From contig NZ_SJDT01000004.1 in the NCBI RefSeq assembly GCF_004331995.1, positions 237,697 through 301,696 of the forward strand: a stretch of DNA of 64,000 nucleotides. Reading direction: 5' to 3'. Shown piece by piece: positions 11,239 to 24,204 of this stretch; positions within the stretch are counted from its first letter, which is position 1, and each line of letters opens with the position of its first letter. A model generated the notes under the pieces. The model was not told the origin of the DNA and did no database searches. It saw only the letters and a list, made by a program, of their open reading frames with translations. The stretch is from Arcanobacterium bovis (GTDB taxonomy: Bacteria > Actinomycetota > Actinomycetes > Actinomycetales > Actinomycetaceae). Position numbers and translations under genes: made by a program.

Positions 11239-11327
11239 GGTATTTTGGCGAAACCGTAGCGCGCGTCGATAACCAGTGCTGATTTCTGGCTAGAATATTG
11301 GTGGGAAAACGCGGAGGCTATAGCGAT

Positions 11328-11978
11328 ATGGAAATCTTTGACTGTACTGGCTTGCAGGCTCGCCACGCGGCCATTGAGGCGGCAGTGAGCGTCGTTCGGG
11401 CTGGGCATGTGGTGTGTCTGCCCACAGATACCGTTTACGGCATCGGCGCTGATCCGTTTAATGACGACGCCGTAACCGAACTTCTCGCCGCAAAATCTCG
11501 TACGCGACAGATGCCTCCGCCCGTCTTAGTACATGACGCCGAGCAAGCGAGCACACTAACGGCTTGGATCAATGATGAAGCCATGGCGCTGATGGAAAAC
11601 TTGTGGCCTGGAGCTTTAACAATTATTTTGCCTGCGCGCGAGAATATCGGTTGGGATCTTGGCGAAACACAGGGCACAGTGGCTTTGCGTATGCCCGATA
11701 ACTCAATTGCACTTGAGTTGCTCGAGCACACCGGTCCATTGGCTGTTACCAGCGCAAACAAGACGGGTCGGTCTCCAGCCACTAACATCACACAAGCTTA
11801 TGAGCAGTTGGGAGACGCCGTCGGCGTATATCTCGACGGCGGTGAAGCAGGCGGAGGCGTGCCATCAACCATTATTAAGTTCTCGCCTGAGTCTCCACGC
11901 AAAGTGCAATTGATTCGAGCTGGTGCTATCAGTGCCGAGATTATTGAATCTACTGCGAATGTGCAGGTGATTCAGTGA
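11328..11978 (+). CDS. tsaC: L-threonylcarbamoyladenylate synthase (Sua5/TsaC/YwlC)
   Basis: Makes threonylcarbamoyl-AMP from threonine, bicarbonate and ATP for the t6A37 modification of ANN-decoding tRNAs. The YrdC fold is shown by CLPTDTVYGIG near the start and TSANKTGRSPATN later. ATG 11328 is preferred over GTG 11298 because CGGAGG lies ten bases upstream (216 residues). Its stop overlaps the next gene by four bases (GTGA). The prmC-sua5-wecA order matches mycobacteria (hemK, Rv1301, rfe). Confidence 0.93.
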   Translation: MEIFDCTGLQARHAAIEAAVSVVRAGHVVCLPTDTVYGIGADPFNDDAVTELLAAKSRTRQMPPPVLVHDAEQASTLTAWINDEAMALMENLWPGALTIILPARENIGWDLGETQGTVALRMPDNSIALELLEHTGPLAVTSANKTGRSPATNITQAYEQLGDAVGVYLDGGEAGGGVPSTIIKFSPESPRKVQLIRAGAISAEIIESTANVQVIQ

Positions 11979-13210
11979 GAGTTTATCTCCTCATTATGGT
12001 GATGGCGGCAGTGGTAACCTACCTACTGGTGCCATTGGTGCTGCATACTGCACTTGCTACTGGAGCGATTACGAAGATTCGTGGTCGAGATGTGCACGAA
12101 GTGCCTATCGCTCGCCTCGGCGGTGTGGCGATGTATTTAGGCTTGGTATTTTCTTTTGTACTCGCAGCGCAGATCCCGTATCTGAAGAATGTTTTTAGTG
12201 CTAGTTCAGGTGCTTGGGGTATTTTGCTCGGTGCTGGCACGATGTGTGTTATCGGCGTGATTGACGATATTTGGGAATTGCGTTGGTATGCGAAGCTAGC
12301 AGGAGAGATCCTCGCAGCGGGTGCAATGGCGTGGTTTGGTGTGCAGCTCATTTCGGTTCCTTTCCTTGGGTTGACGATCGGCTCGCAAAAGCTGACGCTT
12401 TTCGTCACGATAATTGTGGTGGTGATGGTGTCCAATGCGGTGAACTTTATCGACGGCTTGGACGGTCTAGCTGCAGGCGTTGTGGGTATTGCCGCTCTGG
12501 CTTTCTTTGGTTACGCATACTTCCTTACGCGCGCGGCGTCGCCGGGGGACTACACCTCAGTTGCGACCGCTGTTGTAGCAGGTCTTGTGGGCATTTGTAT
12601 CGGCTTCTTGCCGCATAACTTTCACCAGGCTCGCATCTTTATGGGCGATTCGGGCGCACTCATGCTTGGAGCAGTCATTGCGGGGGCGAGCATCTTGGTG
12701 ACTGGCCAGATTGACCCGATGCACGTCAATAGCCGCACGGCAGTTCCTGCTTATATGCCAATTTTGGTGCCTGCGTTGGTTTTGGTTATCCCCTTGGTTG
12801 ATATGGTGTGGGCAGTATTGCGGCGCGTTCGCCAAGGTAAATCGCCGTTTGAAGCCGACGCTGGTCATTTGCACCATCGTTTGTTGCGGCGTGGTCACTC
12901 CCATCGCGCAGCTGTATTGGTGCTGTATATGTGGACGGCGGTGGCCTCATTCTCCGCTGTTGCTTACGTGATCTACCCGCATCCGATCCTGTTCCCGATT
13001 TCTTTAGTTGCCGCGGTAGTTGCATTGATCGTCACCGCTCGTCAACTTACGACGCCGCAGCGCCCGCGTCGCGTGTTATCGCGCAAATTGCGTCGACGTC
13101 GGGTTGTTAAAGATACGCACGAGCAGCAAAATCTTGGCGTGGCGGGGGATGACGTCGTCGTCGCCATTGAGAGCGAAAAACGCCACTCGATACGTGTGGA
13201 GATGGAATGA
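11975..13210 (+). CDS. wecA: WecA/TagO-type undecaprenyl-phosphate GlcNAc-1-phosphate transferase
   Basis: Integral membrane enzyme of the MraY/WecA family that starts polyprenol-linked glycan synthesis by transferring a sugar-1-phosphate to undecaprenyl phosphate. The 411-residue protein has about ten hydrophobic segments. Signatures are VPIARLGGVAMYLG, the aspartate-rich loop NFIDGLDGLA, FMGDSGALMLG and the histidine motif HLHHRLLRRGHS. The GTG start overlaps the tsaC stop. The C-terminal tail (about residues 345-411) is basic and cytoplasmic. Family membership is clear; the exact sugar and the glycan made are not shown by the sequence. Confidence 0.9.
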   Translation: MRVYLLIMVMAAVVTYLLVPLVLHTALATGAITKIRGRDVHEVPIARLGGVAMYLGLVFSFVLAAQIPYLKNVFSASSGAWGILLGAGTMCVIGVIDDIWELRWYAKLAGEILAAGAMAWFGVQLISVPFLGLTIGSQKLTLFVTIIVVVMVSNAVNFIDGLDGLAAGVVGIAALAFFGYAYFLTRAASPGDYTSVATAVVAGLVGICIGFLPHNFHQARIFMGDSGALMLGAVIAGASILVTGQIDPMHVNSRTAVPAYMPILVPALVLVIPLVDMVWAVLRRVRQGKSPFEADAGHLHHRLLRRGHSHRAAVLVLYMWTAVASFSAVAYVIYPHPILFPISLVAAVVALIVTARQLTTPQRPRRVLSRKLRRRRVVKDTHEQQNLGVAGDDVVVAIESEKRHSIRVEME

Positions 13211-13695
13211 ACGCCGGATTTCGGCGTCGGACGCCTTTGCATACTGCTGGTGAACGGAAAAACGCCGACCAGATTATTGCGGCAGCAATGAAATGGAACT
13301 TGCTGTGCTTGGGCGGAATAGCGATACTCCTGGGACTTTCGCCCCTCGCCGGAGTTTCGAGTTTGTCTGCTTGGAGCCTTGTGTGTGGAGTGCTGGCAGT
13401 TGCTGTTTCGAATATGTTGTCGTGGATTTTCTATCGGCATTTGGCTCGCCATGGATCTCGATTTCAAGGCGCTGCTAGTGCACTGATGTTTGTAACTAAA
13501 CTGTTCTTGTTGATTTTGCTGGTTTTTGTGGCGAAAAGTCTGGAAATCATCGCCTTTCGTGAAATGCTCTGTGGATTCGCAGGCGCTATCGTTGTGTCCT
13601 TATTGGTGAGTTCAGTGGTGGTCATGAGCCAGCCGGGGCCACCGCTGGAGATCGAGTCAGACGGTGCGAACGATAGCTTCGTCACGAATTGCTAA
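13207..13695 (+). CDS. Small membrane protein in the AtpI position
   Basis: A 162-residue protein with four predicted membrane segments (about residues 35-53, 60-80, 92-115 and 122-142) and polar ends. Its start overlaps wecA by four bases (ATGA), and it precedes atpB. This is where AtpI-like proteins are encoded (Rv1303 in M. tuberculosis), and AtpI is thought to assist c-ring assembly. Similarity to AtpI is by position and topology only; I see no diagnostic motif. Confidence 0.7.
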   Translation: MNAGFRRRTPLHTAGERKNADQIIAAAMKWNLLCLGGIAILLGLSPLAGVSSLSAWSLVCGVLAVAVSNMLSWIFYRHLARHGSRFQGAASALMFVTKLFLLILLVFVAKSLEIIAFREMLCGFAGAIVVSLLVSSVVVMSQPGPPLEIESDGANDSFVTNC

Positions 13696-13834
13696 AACAT
13701 GGGACTATTTTCCGTGCAGCCTTGGAAGAAAATTGAAAACTGCGGTAAAGTATTATCGCAAGTTGTTTCGTGCGAAATAACGATTTTCTGCAACTTGTAT
13801 GCACTAATTTTGTCAAGATAGGAATACCTGGATA

Positions 13835-14656
13835 GTGAATTTGCTATTAAGTCTTGCCACATCACCGGTATTTATTGCTTCCAATGACGGTGGCTTTGAA
13901 CCTCCAACGCTCGACCACGAATTCAATCCGGCGCCTTTCCTATTTGCAGGTACCCCTTTTGAGCTGAACAGAATCCTCATGGTGCGACTCATCGCAGTGG
14001 CGGTACTCGCTTTGTGCCTCATCATCTACGCGCGCCGTGCCAAGCTTGTACCAGGGCGTGCTCAAGGCGCGATGGAAACTCTGCTCGATTTTTCGCGAGT
14101 TCAGATTGGCCACGAAATCTTGGGCGAAGCTGATGCAAAACGCTTCCAGCCACTCTTGGCCACGCTGTTCTTGGGGATTCTTTTTATGAACCTCACTGGC
14201 GTGATTCCAGGTTTGCAGATCGCTGGTACTTCACTTGTGGGCATGCCATTAATTTTTGCTTTGGTGGCTTATATCGGGTTTATTGTTGCAGGTGTTCGGG
14301 TGCAAGGAGCTAAGTTCTTTAAGAATCAGCTCATTCCGCCAGGTGTGCCTAAGCCGCTCTACGTCCTGATGGTGCCGCTTGAGTTCCTCTCAACGTTTAT
14401 TCTGCGTCCGGTCACGCTAACTGTTCGTTTGCTGGCCAATATGATCGCAGGTCACTTCATTTTGGTGTTGTGTTTCTTGGGAACGCACTACCTGTACTTC
14501 ACTCTGTCGGGTTCAATGGGAATCGGACTCGGTACTCTCACGCTTCTCGGTGGCGTCATTTTCGTCGTCTTCGAGCTGTTTGTCGGCGCGCTACAGGCAT
14601 ACATCTTTGCCATGCTAGCTGCCGTCTACATTTCACTATCGATCTCAGAACACTGA
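13835..14656 (+). CDS. atpB: ATP synthase subunit a
   Basis: Membrane subunit of the Fo rotor-stator proton path. The 273-residue protein starts at GTG 13835 after GATAGGA. It has five to six membrane helices and the essential stator arginine in RPVTLTVRLLANMIAGH. The 139-base gap upstream is A+T-rich and probably contains an operon promoter, but I could not define one with confidence. Confidence 0.95.
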   Translation: MNLLLSLATSPVFIASNDGGFEPPTLDHEFNPAPFLFAGTPFELNRILMVRLIAVAVLALCLIIYARRAKLVPGRAQGAMETLLDFSRVQIGHEILGEADAKRFQPLLATLFLGILFMNLTGVIPGLQIAGTSLVGMPLIFALVAYIGFIVAGVRVQGAKFFKNQLIPPGVPKPLYVLMVPLEFLSTFILRPVTLTVRLLANMIAGHFILVLCFLGTHYLYFTLSGSMGIGLGTLTLLGGVIFVVFELFVGALQAYIFAMLAAVYISLSISEH

Positions 14657-15461
<805 letters not shown>

Positions 15462-15462
<1 letters not shown>

Positions 15463-16274
15463 TGCGGTCGAAAAGTGAAGCAGCTCTTGCGTGGATTGTA
15501 GATACTTGGGACGCTCTGTTACGAGAGCGGCAGACGAATGCTGTGGACTTCAGTGAGGAGATTTTCAGCCTCGCCGATGTCATTCAAGACAATCCGTCAG
15601 TGCTAGCCGCACTTGAGGACGCTTCGCGCGATACTGGTGATCGAGTTGAGCTTGCTACGAACCTTTTCCAAGGTAAAGTGTCTGGACAAGTACTCGAACT
15701 CCTCGAAGGTATCGTGCGGGAACGCTGGGCACAAAGCGGCGATCTACTCATTGCACTAGAGACAATCGGCGTTCAGACCGTGCTTGCGAGTGCGCAGTTA
15801 GATGATGCACTGAGCAAGACGGAAGAAGAGCTGTACCAGTGCCTGCGAATGCTGAAACGGGAGCGCGACTTGCGTCTGACGCTCAATTCTCAGCAGCACC
15901 CAGTAGCTGCGCGTGCGCAGCTGGTTCGCAAAGTCTTTGCGAATGTGAATCCGTACACGCAAGCCCTGCTAGTTCGATCAGTGTCACATACGAAGCAGTC
16001 CTCGTTGACCGCAGTGATTGCTCGGTACATTGACCAAGCTTCTGAACGTGGCAAGCACTTGGTAGCGTCGGTGACGGCGGCAATTCCGCTCAGCACTGAA
16101 CAGGAAGAGCGATTGCGCTCGATCTTGTGCCGCTACTACAACCAAGACGTCAAGTTGCATATCGCACTTGATCCAACGATTGTTGGTGGGTTACGAATCC
16201 ATATCGGAGACGACCTCATTGACGGTACTTTGGCAAGCCGCATTGCGGATGTCAAAGAAGTTTTCAGTAAATGA
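15462..16274 (+). CDS. atpH: ATP synthase subunit delta
   Basis: Connects the peripheral stalk to the top of F1. At 270 residues it is longer than the E. coli protein (177) but typical of actinobacteria, which carry an extra N-terminal segment. The C-terminal part has the family pattern IHIGDDLIDGTLASRI. It overlaps atpF by one base, indicating coupled translation. Confidence 0.93.
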
Positions 16275-16322
16275 CGTTTAATAATTCTTGCGGTGAAAAC
16301 CGCTTCGAGCGAAGGAAGATGA

Positions 16323-17948
16323 ATGGCTGAACTTACCATCCAGCCGGAGGAAATCCGGGCTGCGCTGGATTCCTTTGTGAGCTCATACGAGCCCGCCAAG
16401 GCTGCCAGTGAAGAGGTTGGTCATGTAACCCTCACGGCCGACGGCATTGCCCGTGTTGAAGGTCTGCCAGGAGCTATGGCAAACGAACTGTTGAAGTTCG
16501 AAGACGGAACCCTAGGTTTGGCGATGAACCTAGAAGAGCGCGAAATCGGCGTCGTGGTTTTGGGCGATTTCTCTCGTATTGAAGAGGGAATGGAAGTCCG
16601 CCGCACCGGTGAAGTGCTCTCGGTTCCAGTTGGCGAAGGCTATCTTGGACGCGTTGTCGATCCACTTGGCGAGCCAATCGACGGTCTCGGCGAGATCACT
16701 GGCATTGAAGAGCGTCGTGCGCTCGAACTGCAGGCACCCGGCGTCATGATGCGTAAGTCGGTGCACGAGCCGCTCCAAACGGGTATCAAGGCAATTGACG
16801 CCATGATCCCAGTGGGGCGCGGTCAGCGCCAGCTCATCATTGGCGATCGTAAGACCGGTAAGACGGCGCTCGCCATCGATACGATCCTCAACCAGAAGGC
16901 GAACTGGGAATCCGGCGACCCAAATAAGCAGGTTCGCTGTATTTATGTTGCGATTGGTCAAAAGGGCTCAACAATTGCATCCGTGCGCGCAACGCTCGAG
17001 CGTGCTGGAGCATTGGAGTACACCACCATCGTGGCATCCCCAGCTTCGGATTCAGCTGGTTATAAGTACCTTGCTCCTTACACCGGTTCGGCCATCGGCC
17101 AGCACTGGATGTACCAGGGCAAACATGTGCTCATCATCTTTGATGATCTGTCCAAGCAGGCAGAGGCCTACCGTGCAGTTTCGCTCTTGCTTCGTCGTCC
17201 GCCAGGGCGTGAGGCTTATCCAGGCGACGTGTTCTACTTACACTCTCGCTTGCTAGAGCGTTGTGCGAAACTTTCAGACGAATACGGTGCTGGCTCGATG
17301 ACTGGCCTGCCTATCATCGAAACTAAAGCGAACGACGTCTCGGCATACATTCCTACCAACGTCATTTCGATTACCGACGGCCAGATCTTCTTGCAGTCTG
17401 ATCTGTTCAACTCCAACCAGCGTCCAGCTGTGGACGTAGGTATTTCGGTGTCTCGCGTGGGTGGCGACGCACAGATCAAGGCAATGAAGAAGGTTGCCGG
17501 TACACTAAAGATCACTTTGGCGCAATATCGTGCCCAGGCGGCCTTTGCGATGTTCGCTTCCGATCTTGATGCTGCCACGCAGCGCCAGCTTGCACGTGGT
17601 GTGCGCTTGATGGAACTGCTCAAGCAGCCACAGTACACTCCGTACGCAGTGGAGGATCAAGTAGCTTCAGTGTGGGCAGGTACCAACGGTTATCTCGATG
17701 AGATTCCAGTGGAGAAAGTTCACGACTTTGAAGCAGGCATGCTGGACTATCTGCGCCGTAACACCACGGTTCTCAATACGATCGCGGAAACAGGCAAGCT
17801 CGAAGCAGATACTGAGGACGCGCTACGCACCGCAGTGTCCGATTTCCAAAAGTCGTTCCTTACCACGGTTGACGTTGAGACGCCGGCCGACCTCGAGGTG
17901 GACGTAGAGAAGTCCCAAGAGCAGATTGTTCGCGCAAAGCGAGGGTAA
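16323..17948 (+). CDS. atpA: ATP synthase subunit alpha
   Basis: Non-catalytic nucleotide-binding subunit of the F1 hexamer (541 residues). P-loop GDRKTGKTA (nt about 16843-16869), [11 protein letters not shown] just before it, and the alpha signature around [14 protein letters not shown]. The ATG at 16323 has a GAAGGAAG ribosome site. It ends with a charged tail of about 20 residues. Confidence 0.98.
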   Translation: MAELTIQPEEIRAALDSFVSSYEPAKAASEEVGHVTLTADGIARVEGLPGAMANELLKFEDGTLGLAMNLEEREIGVVVLGDFSRIEEGMEVRRTGEVLSVPVGEGYLGRVVDPLGEPIDGLGEITGIEERRALELQAPGVMMRKSVHEPLQTGIKAIDAMIPVGRGQRQLIIGDRKTGKTALAIDTILNQKANWESGDPNKQVRCIYVAIGQKGSTIASVRATLERAGALEYTTIVASPASDSAGYKYLAPYTGSAIGQHWMYQGKHVLIIFDDLSKQAEAYRAVSLLLRRPPGREAYPGDVFYLHSRLLERCAKLSDEYGAGSMTGLPIIETKANDVSAYIPTNVISITDGQIFLQSDLFNSNQRPAVDVGISVSRVGGDAQIKAMKKVAGTLKITLAQYRAQAAFAMFASDLDAATQRQLARGVRLMELLKQPQYTPYAVEDQVASVWAGTNGYLDEIPVEKVHDFEAGMLDYLRRNTTVLNTIAETGKLEADTEDALRTAVSDFQKSFLTTVDVETPADLEVDVEKSQEQIVRAKRG

Positions 17949-17950
17949 TT

Positions 17951-20347
<2,397 letters not shown>

Positions 20348-20348
<1 letters not shown>

Positions 20349-20605
20349 TGAAACTGCAAGTTGTGGCAAAGTCCGGCGTTCTCTTTGAGGGCGAAGTAAC
20401 GGACGTTGTGGTTCCAGCAGCGGACGGTGAGCTGGGAATTCTTCCTGGCCACACCCCGTTGCTGGCAGTACTTGAACCAGGTAGCGTGCGTTTTACGCTC
20501 GTCACAGGCGAGAAACGCGAAATCTTGACTAGCCGCGGATTCGTGACCGTTGATTCTGATGAAGTCATGGTTGTGGTAGAGTTTCAGCGCAATTCTGATA
20601 ACTGA
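20348..20605 (+). CDS. atpC: ATP synthase subunit epsilon, short form
   Basis: Rotor subunit of F1. The start shares one base with the atpD stop (TGATG). The 85 residues cover the N-terminal beta-sandwich (PAADGELGILPGHTPLL, TSRGFVTVDSDEV). The C-terminal two-helix domain of the 130-140 residue proteins, which can insert into F1 and inhibit ATP hydrolysis, is absent. Short epsilon subunits occur in related actinobacteria, so this is not obviously a truncation, but inhibition by an extended epsilon arm is unlikely here. Confidence 0.94.
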
Positions 20606-20635
20606 ATCTACCAAAATTCTCTGAGGTGACATCGA

Positions 20636-21331
20636 GTGCGAGTTGTTATCGCCGACTGTTCTGTTGATTACTCTGGGCGCTTGGATGCGCATTTGGAGCC
20701 AGCCACGCGCCTGCTGATGATCAAGGCCGATGGTTCGGTGCTCGTTCATTCCGATGGCGGTTCGTATAAACCGCTGAACTGGATGAGCGCTCCATGTAAT
20801 CTGACTGTTCGTGAGCCAGATTCTGAAGAATCCGAATTGGGTGTGGTGGAAGTTTGGGATGTTGAGCATCGCAAGACGAGCGACCGTTTGGTAGTGCGGC
20901 TGTTTGGCATTCACTCCGATCACGAGCAGAATTTCGGTGAAGAACCCGGTTTGGTCAAGGACGGCGTCGAAGCACATTTGCAAAAGCTATTGGCTGAGCA
21001 AGTTTCACTTATTGGCGCTGGTACCCGTCTGGTGCGTCGAGAGTATCCGACGCCGATTGGCCCAGTTGATCTCATGGTGGTGGATTCTCAGGGCACTTAC
21101 GTTGCGGTTGAGGTTAAGCGTCGTGGCGAGATTGACGGCGTTGAGCAGCTGACTCGTTATCTCGAGTACTTAGGGCGCGATTCTACCTTGCAACCACTGC
21201 GAGGAATTTTTGCCGCTCAGGAAATCAAGCCGCAGGCGCGAGTATTGGCAGAGGATCGCGGTATTGAGTGCTTAGTGTTGGATTACGACGCTATGCGGGG
21301 TTTGGACAATCCTGAAGACCGGCTGTTCTGA
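20636..21331 (+). CDS. nucS: Endonuclease NucS (EndoMS), non-canonical mismatch repair
   Basis: Mismatch-directed endonuclease that replaces MutS/MutL in most actinobacteria and acts with the sliding clamp. It has 231 residues, a GTG start and a GAGGTGA ribosome site. The N-terminal dimerisation domain contains [23 protein letters not shown] sequence. The C-terminal RecB-like nuclease domain has the catalytic pattern PVDLMVV...AVEVKRRG and QLTRYLEYL. Its position after the atp operon agrees with mycobacteria (Rv1321). Confidence 0.94.
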   Translation: MRVVIADCSVDYSGRLDAHLEPATRLLMIKADGSVLVHSDGGSYKPLNWMSAPCNLTVREPDSEESELGVVEVWDVEHRKTSDRLVVRLFGIHSDHEQNFGEEPGLVKDGVEAHLQKLLAEQVSLIGAGTRLVRREYPTPIGPVDLMVVDSQGTYVAVEVKRRGEIDGVEQLTRYLEYLGRDSTLQPLRGIFAAQEIKPQARVLAEDRGIECLVLDYDAMRGLDNPEDRLF

Positions 21332-21618
21332 TGCGTCGGTCCCGAAAGTACCAGCGTGAAGTAACGCCGTTGAACACGCATCGTCTCATGGGGTACACGC
21401 GCTACGAAATTGGTGCTGACGGGCTCGAATACAAAGTTCACTCTATTCCCAGTGCCAAGAAACAGTACGTTTGCCCAGGTTGTAACGGCATTATTTCGGT
21501 CGGCGTTGCACATGTGGTGGCTTGGACGGAAGAGAGCCTTTTCGGACCGCTAGCGGGGGCGCGCGAGCGTCGTCATTGGCATACTGGCTGCTGGAATGCT
21601 CGTGGACGACGGCGTTAA
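21331..21618 (+). CDS. Conserved small zinc-ribbon-like protein after nucS
   Basis: A 95-residue basic protein that starts on the last base of nucS (TGATG), so it is translationally coupled. It has YVCPGC followed by HVVAW and RHWHTGCW, giving Cys/His pairs that could bind one zinc. Similar short proteins follow nucS in other actinobacteria. No function is known to me; linkage to NucS makes a nucleic-acid role plausible but unproven. The next gene begins 152 bases later. Confidence 0.75.
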   Translation: MRRSRKYQREVTPLNTHRLMGYTRYEIGADGLEYKVHSIPSAKKQYVCPGCNGIISVGVAHVVAWTEESLFGPLAGARERRHWHTGCWNARGRRR

Positions 21619-21770
21619 GGTTGCGTACCGAAAGTGCGGGGCGTACTGCCAGCGCAGGTCACGTCGATAGTGTCACGGAAGGCGACGGCGTTAGGGCGGT
21701 TGGTTCGCATAGCCAGTTCGCTTTTGGGGAAACACCTTGGAAATTTCTAGCGCAATGGTAGCGTCGAAGT

Positions 21771-22550
21771 ATGAATACTCTTGCATATAAGCGCACAGGA
21801 ACACCGTCCGAACTACCATTGTTGTTGCTCCACGCTTTGCCACTTGATTCGTCAATGTGGGACGGCGTGCGGAGCTATCTGGGCGATCGCGATATTCTCA
21901 CCGTTGATGCGCCAGGTTTTGGCGATTCGATAGCGGGTGAGCAGTTAGGAGACGGAACGCCGTCTCTGGGTGCGTATTCCCAGGCGATTGCCGATACTTT
22001 GGACGAATTAGGAATTGAGCGAGTGGCTCTTGGTGGTCTCTCCATGGGAGGCTCGGTAGCGGCAGATTTCGTGGCTCGTTTCCCTGCACGAGTTGCCGGT
22101 TTGGCATTAATGGACACGAATATTACTGCTGACGATGCCAAAAGAAAAGAGTTCCGTGAACAAGTAGCTCAGCGTGCTGAGGCTGGTCATGGCTATGAAA
22201 CAGTTAAGCAGTGGACTACTACCATGCTTGCGAAAGAAACACCGCAGGCAGTACGTGATGATCTTGACGCGCGTTTCCGAGCTTTGCCAAATAAGTCCTT
22301 GGCGTGGATTCAGCGCGCGATGGGTGCGCGCGAGGATCGTCTTGATGCGGTTTCGCTGGTTGATGGGTGGGTGTATCTCATTCGCGGTTCGCAAGACGCC
22401 ACGTGTTCTTTGGAATCGTTGATGAATATTGCTTTGCGAGCCAAGAAACCACGTATCGTGGAGATCGAAGAAGCTGGACATTTCACTGCCGACGAGAAGC
22501 CCGAGGAATTGGCTCAGGTGCTCGCGGAATTTCATGATTCGCTGAGCTAG
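21771..22550 (+). CDS. Alpha/beta-fold hydrolase
   Basis: A 259-residue single-domain hydrolase. The N-terminal oxyanion region is LLLLHALPLDSSMWDGV; the nucleophile elbow is GLSMGGS, with serine as presumed nucleophile. The general-base histidine is in EEAGHFTADEKP near the C-terminus. It has no signal peptide, so it is cytoplasmic. Substrate cannot be deduced; the closest general types are 3-oxoadipate enol-lactonase or carboxylesterase-like enzymes. Confidence 0.85.
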   Translation: MNTLAYKRTGTPSELPLLLLHALPLDSSMWDGVRSYLGDRDILTVDAPGFGDSIAGEQLGDGTPSLGAYSQAIADTLDELGIERVALGGLSMGGSVAADFVARFPARVAGLALMDTNITADDAKRKEFREQVAQRAEAGHGYETVKQWTTTMLAKETPQAVRDDLDARFRALPNKSLAWIQRAMGAREDRLDAVSLVDGWVYLIRGSQDATCSLESLMNIALRAKKPRIVEIEEAGHFTADEKPEELAQVLAEFHDSLS

Positions 22551-22571
22551 CAGAGCTGCGCAGAAAGCGTA

Positions 22572-22597
22572 GAGGGAGCACCGGCAGGTGCTCCCTC
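22572..22597. terminator. Hairpin between convergent genes
   Basis: Perfect 11-base arms (22572-22582 and 22587-22597) with a GGCA loop. It lies between the ends of the hydrolase gene (+) and the DivIVA-like gene (-) and could serve both. Confidence 0.75.
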
Positions 22598-22672
22598 CAT
22601 AATTAGCGTCTTGCTCGGCGTAGATAGCAGTGAAATCTACCAGCTGCCGAGTAAATAGCTATCGAAGAGTAT

Positions 22673-24043
22673 TTAGTTGGATTCTTCGTTGTGATCGTTC
22701 TCAGCAGCGCCCTCACCAGCATCTGTGTGAGTTTCTATCACGTTATCACCATGATTCTCACTCTCGTGCGCCGTTCCGGTTTCCTCGCCGAAGTGAATCT
22801 CAGCAGCCAGGGTATTTCCCGTATTACTGTGAGCACTATTGACGATTTCTCCTAGAGCAAGCGACGAAGTAGACCCTGTCAGCAGGGCGCGAATATCGTC
22901 GAGGTAGGAAGTGAGACTATTGCGCTGATCTTCCAAGGACTGCACGTGATCATCGGCAGATTTGCGCATTTGCTGGGTCTCGTCTTCAACTGCGCGGTGA
23001 ATCCGCTCTGCCTCCTCTTTTGCAGCAGCGAGAATTGAGCGAGCTTCTTCCTCTGCCTGTGCCACAATTGTGGTTGCTTTTTGTGACGACGTTTCGTTGA
23101 GCTGATTTGCTCGCTGGGTAGCTTCCGCCACGCGCTGTTCGGCTTCGCGTGCCGAGAACTCGGCCGACTCCATCATCGTCTGAGCTGATTCGCGCAGCCG
23201 AGCTTCTTTTTCAGCGAGCTTTGTTGCCGATTCCTTAGCCTGCTGAGCGATAGCTTCTTCAGCTTCAGTGCGCATTTGGGAGACTTCATTTTGCACTTGC
23301 GTGCGAAGTTCAGAAATCTCGAGATCGACGGCGGAGCGAAGCGAAGCTGCCTCCGATTCCGCATTTGCTTTCACCTGGGCCGCGTAATTCTGTGCTTCGG
23401 TGCGCATCTGAGTGGTTTCCCGCTCTGCTTCTGCGCGCAAGCGAGCAACTTCGTCTTGTACCTCAGAGCGCAGTACTGTTGTTTCGTGTTCAGCTGCAGA
23501 GCGGGTATGAGCCGCCGAAGCTTCTGACTGCTCGCGCATACGCTCGGATTCGCGGTGTGCCGATGCGAGCATTTCTTCGCTCGCTTGCTCGGCATTTTCA
23601 GTGCGGGTGCGTGCTTCACTGGCAGCTAGATTACGAATATCCATAGCGTCTTTCTGAGCGGCAGCGAGGAGGGCTTGGCTTTCTTCTTCTGCAGCTAGGC
23701 GAAGTGATTCTGCCTTTTTATGGGCAGAATCGATGATGAACTTGGCATCGCGGCGAGCCTGCGTCATAACATCAAGTGCCTGTTCTTCTGTGGAACGTAG
23801 CAGGCGCTCGACTCGACTTCCCAAGCCAGCGTAAGACGGACGGTCGTTTTCTTTAAGATTCGCTTGTGCTTGAGAGAGTTCACCGGATAGTCGAAGGATT
23901 TGCGCATCTAGATTCGCTACATGCGAGCGAGAATGAGCCAATTTTTCGGTGAGTTGATTGACTTTCTCATCCACTTGAGCACGGTCGTATCCACGCATCA
24001 CAATCGGGAACGAGGGTGTTTCTTCGTTCAACGGAACCTCCAT
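22673..24043 (-). CDS. DivIVA-domain long coiled-coil protein
   Basis: A 456-residue protein almost entirely of alanine/glutamate/arginine-rich coiled coil. It begins with a DivIVA-like segment (FPIVMRGYDRAQVDEKVNQL). The central part (about 120-300) has a degenerate repeated pattern (EAERETTQMRTEAQ-like units of about 17-18 residues), and the last 60 residues are acidic and disordered. Such proteins (Scy/FilP/SepIVA-like) organise polar growth or division in actinobacteria; that role is inferred from architecture. ATG 24043 has no ribosome site, but its own second and third codons contain GGAGG, perfectly spaced before a TTG at 24031 (MNEETPSFP), which may be the real start. Confidence 0.8.
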   Translation of the reverse strand: MEVPLNEETPSFPIVMRGYDRAQVDEKVNQLTEKLAHSRSHVANLDAQILRLSGELSQAQANLKENDRPSYAGLGSRVERLLRSTEEQALDVMTQARRDAKFIIDSAHKKAESLRLAAEEESQALLAAAQKDAMDIRNLAASEARTRTENAEQASEEMLASAHRESERMREQSEASAAHTRSAAEHETTVLRSEVQDEVARLRAEAERETTQMRTEAQNYAAQVKANAESEAASLRSAVDLEISELRTQVQNEVSQMRTEAEEAIAQQAKESATKLAEKEARLRESAQTMMESAEFSAREAEQRVAEATQRANQLNETSSQKATTIVAQAEEEARSILAAAKEEAERIHRAVEDETQQMRKSADDHVQSLEDQRNSLTSYLDDIRALLTGSTSSLALGEIVNSAHSNTGNTLAAEIHFGEETGTAHESENHGDNVIETHTDAGEGAAENDHNEESN

Positions 24044-24166
24044 AAGTATTGAGTTATGCCTCTAGCGTACCGCGAATTTCTCACTTAGGCGAAGGAATAA
24101 TTAAGGAAAAGATTCGCTAAAATTGTGAGTAGTGCTAAACGATGCGGCATATTGTTGCCAAATCGT

Positions 24167-24172
24167 TATAAT
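24167..24172 (+). promoter_or_regulatory. Consensus -10 box before the envelope operon
   Basis: A perfect TATAAT in the divergent 161-base gap, followed by AAAAGGAG. No good -35 box at 17 +/- 1 bases. It would initiate near 24179, very close to the downstream gene. Confidence 0.45.
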
Positions 24173-24204
24173 TAAAAGGAGCAGTTTTTGCTCATCTTGT
24201 TTCC

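Noticed and set aside
13733..13756. TTGAAA and TATTAT as atp promoter
   Set aside because: Spacer is only 12 bases, incompatible with a standard sigma-70-type promoter.
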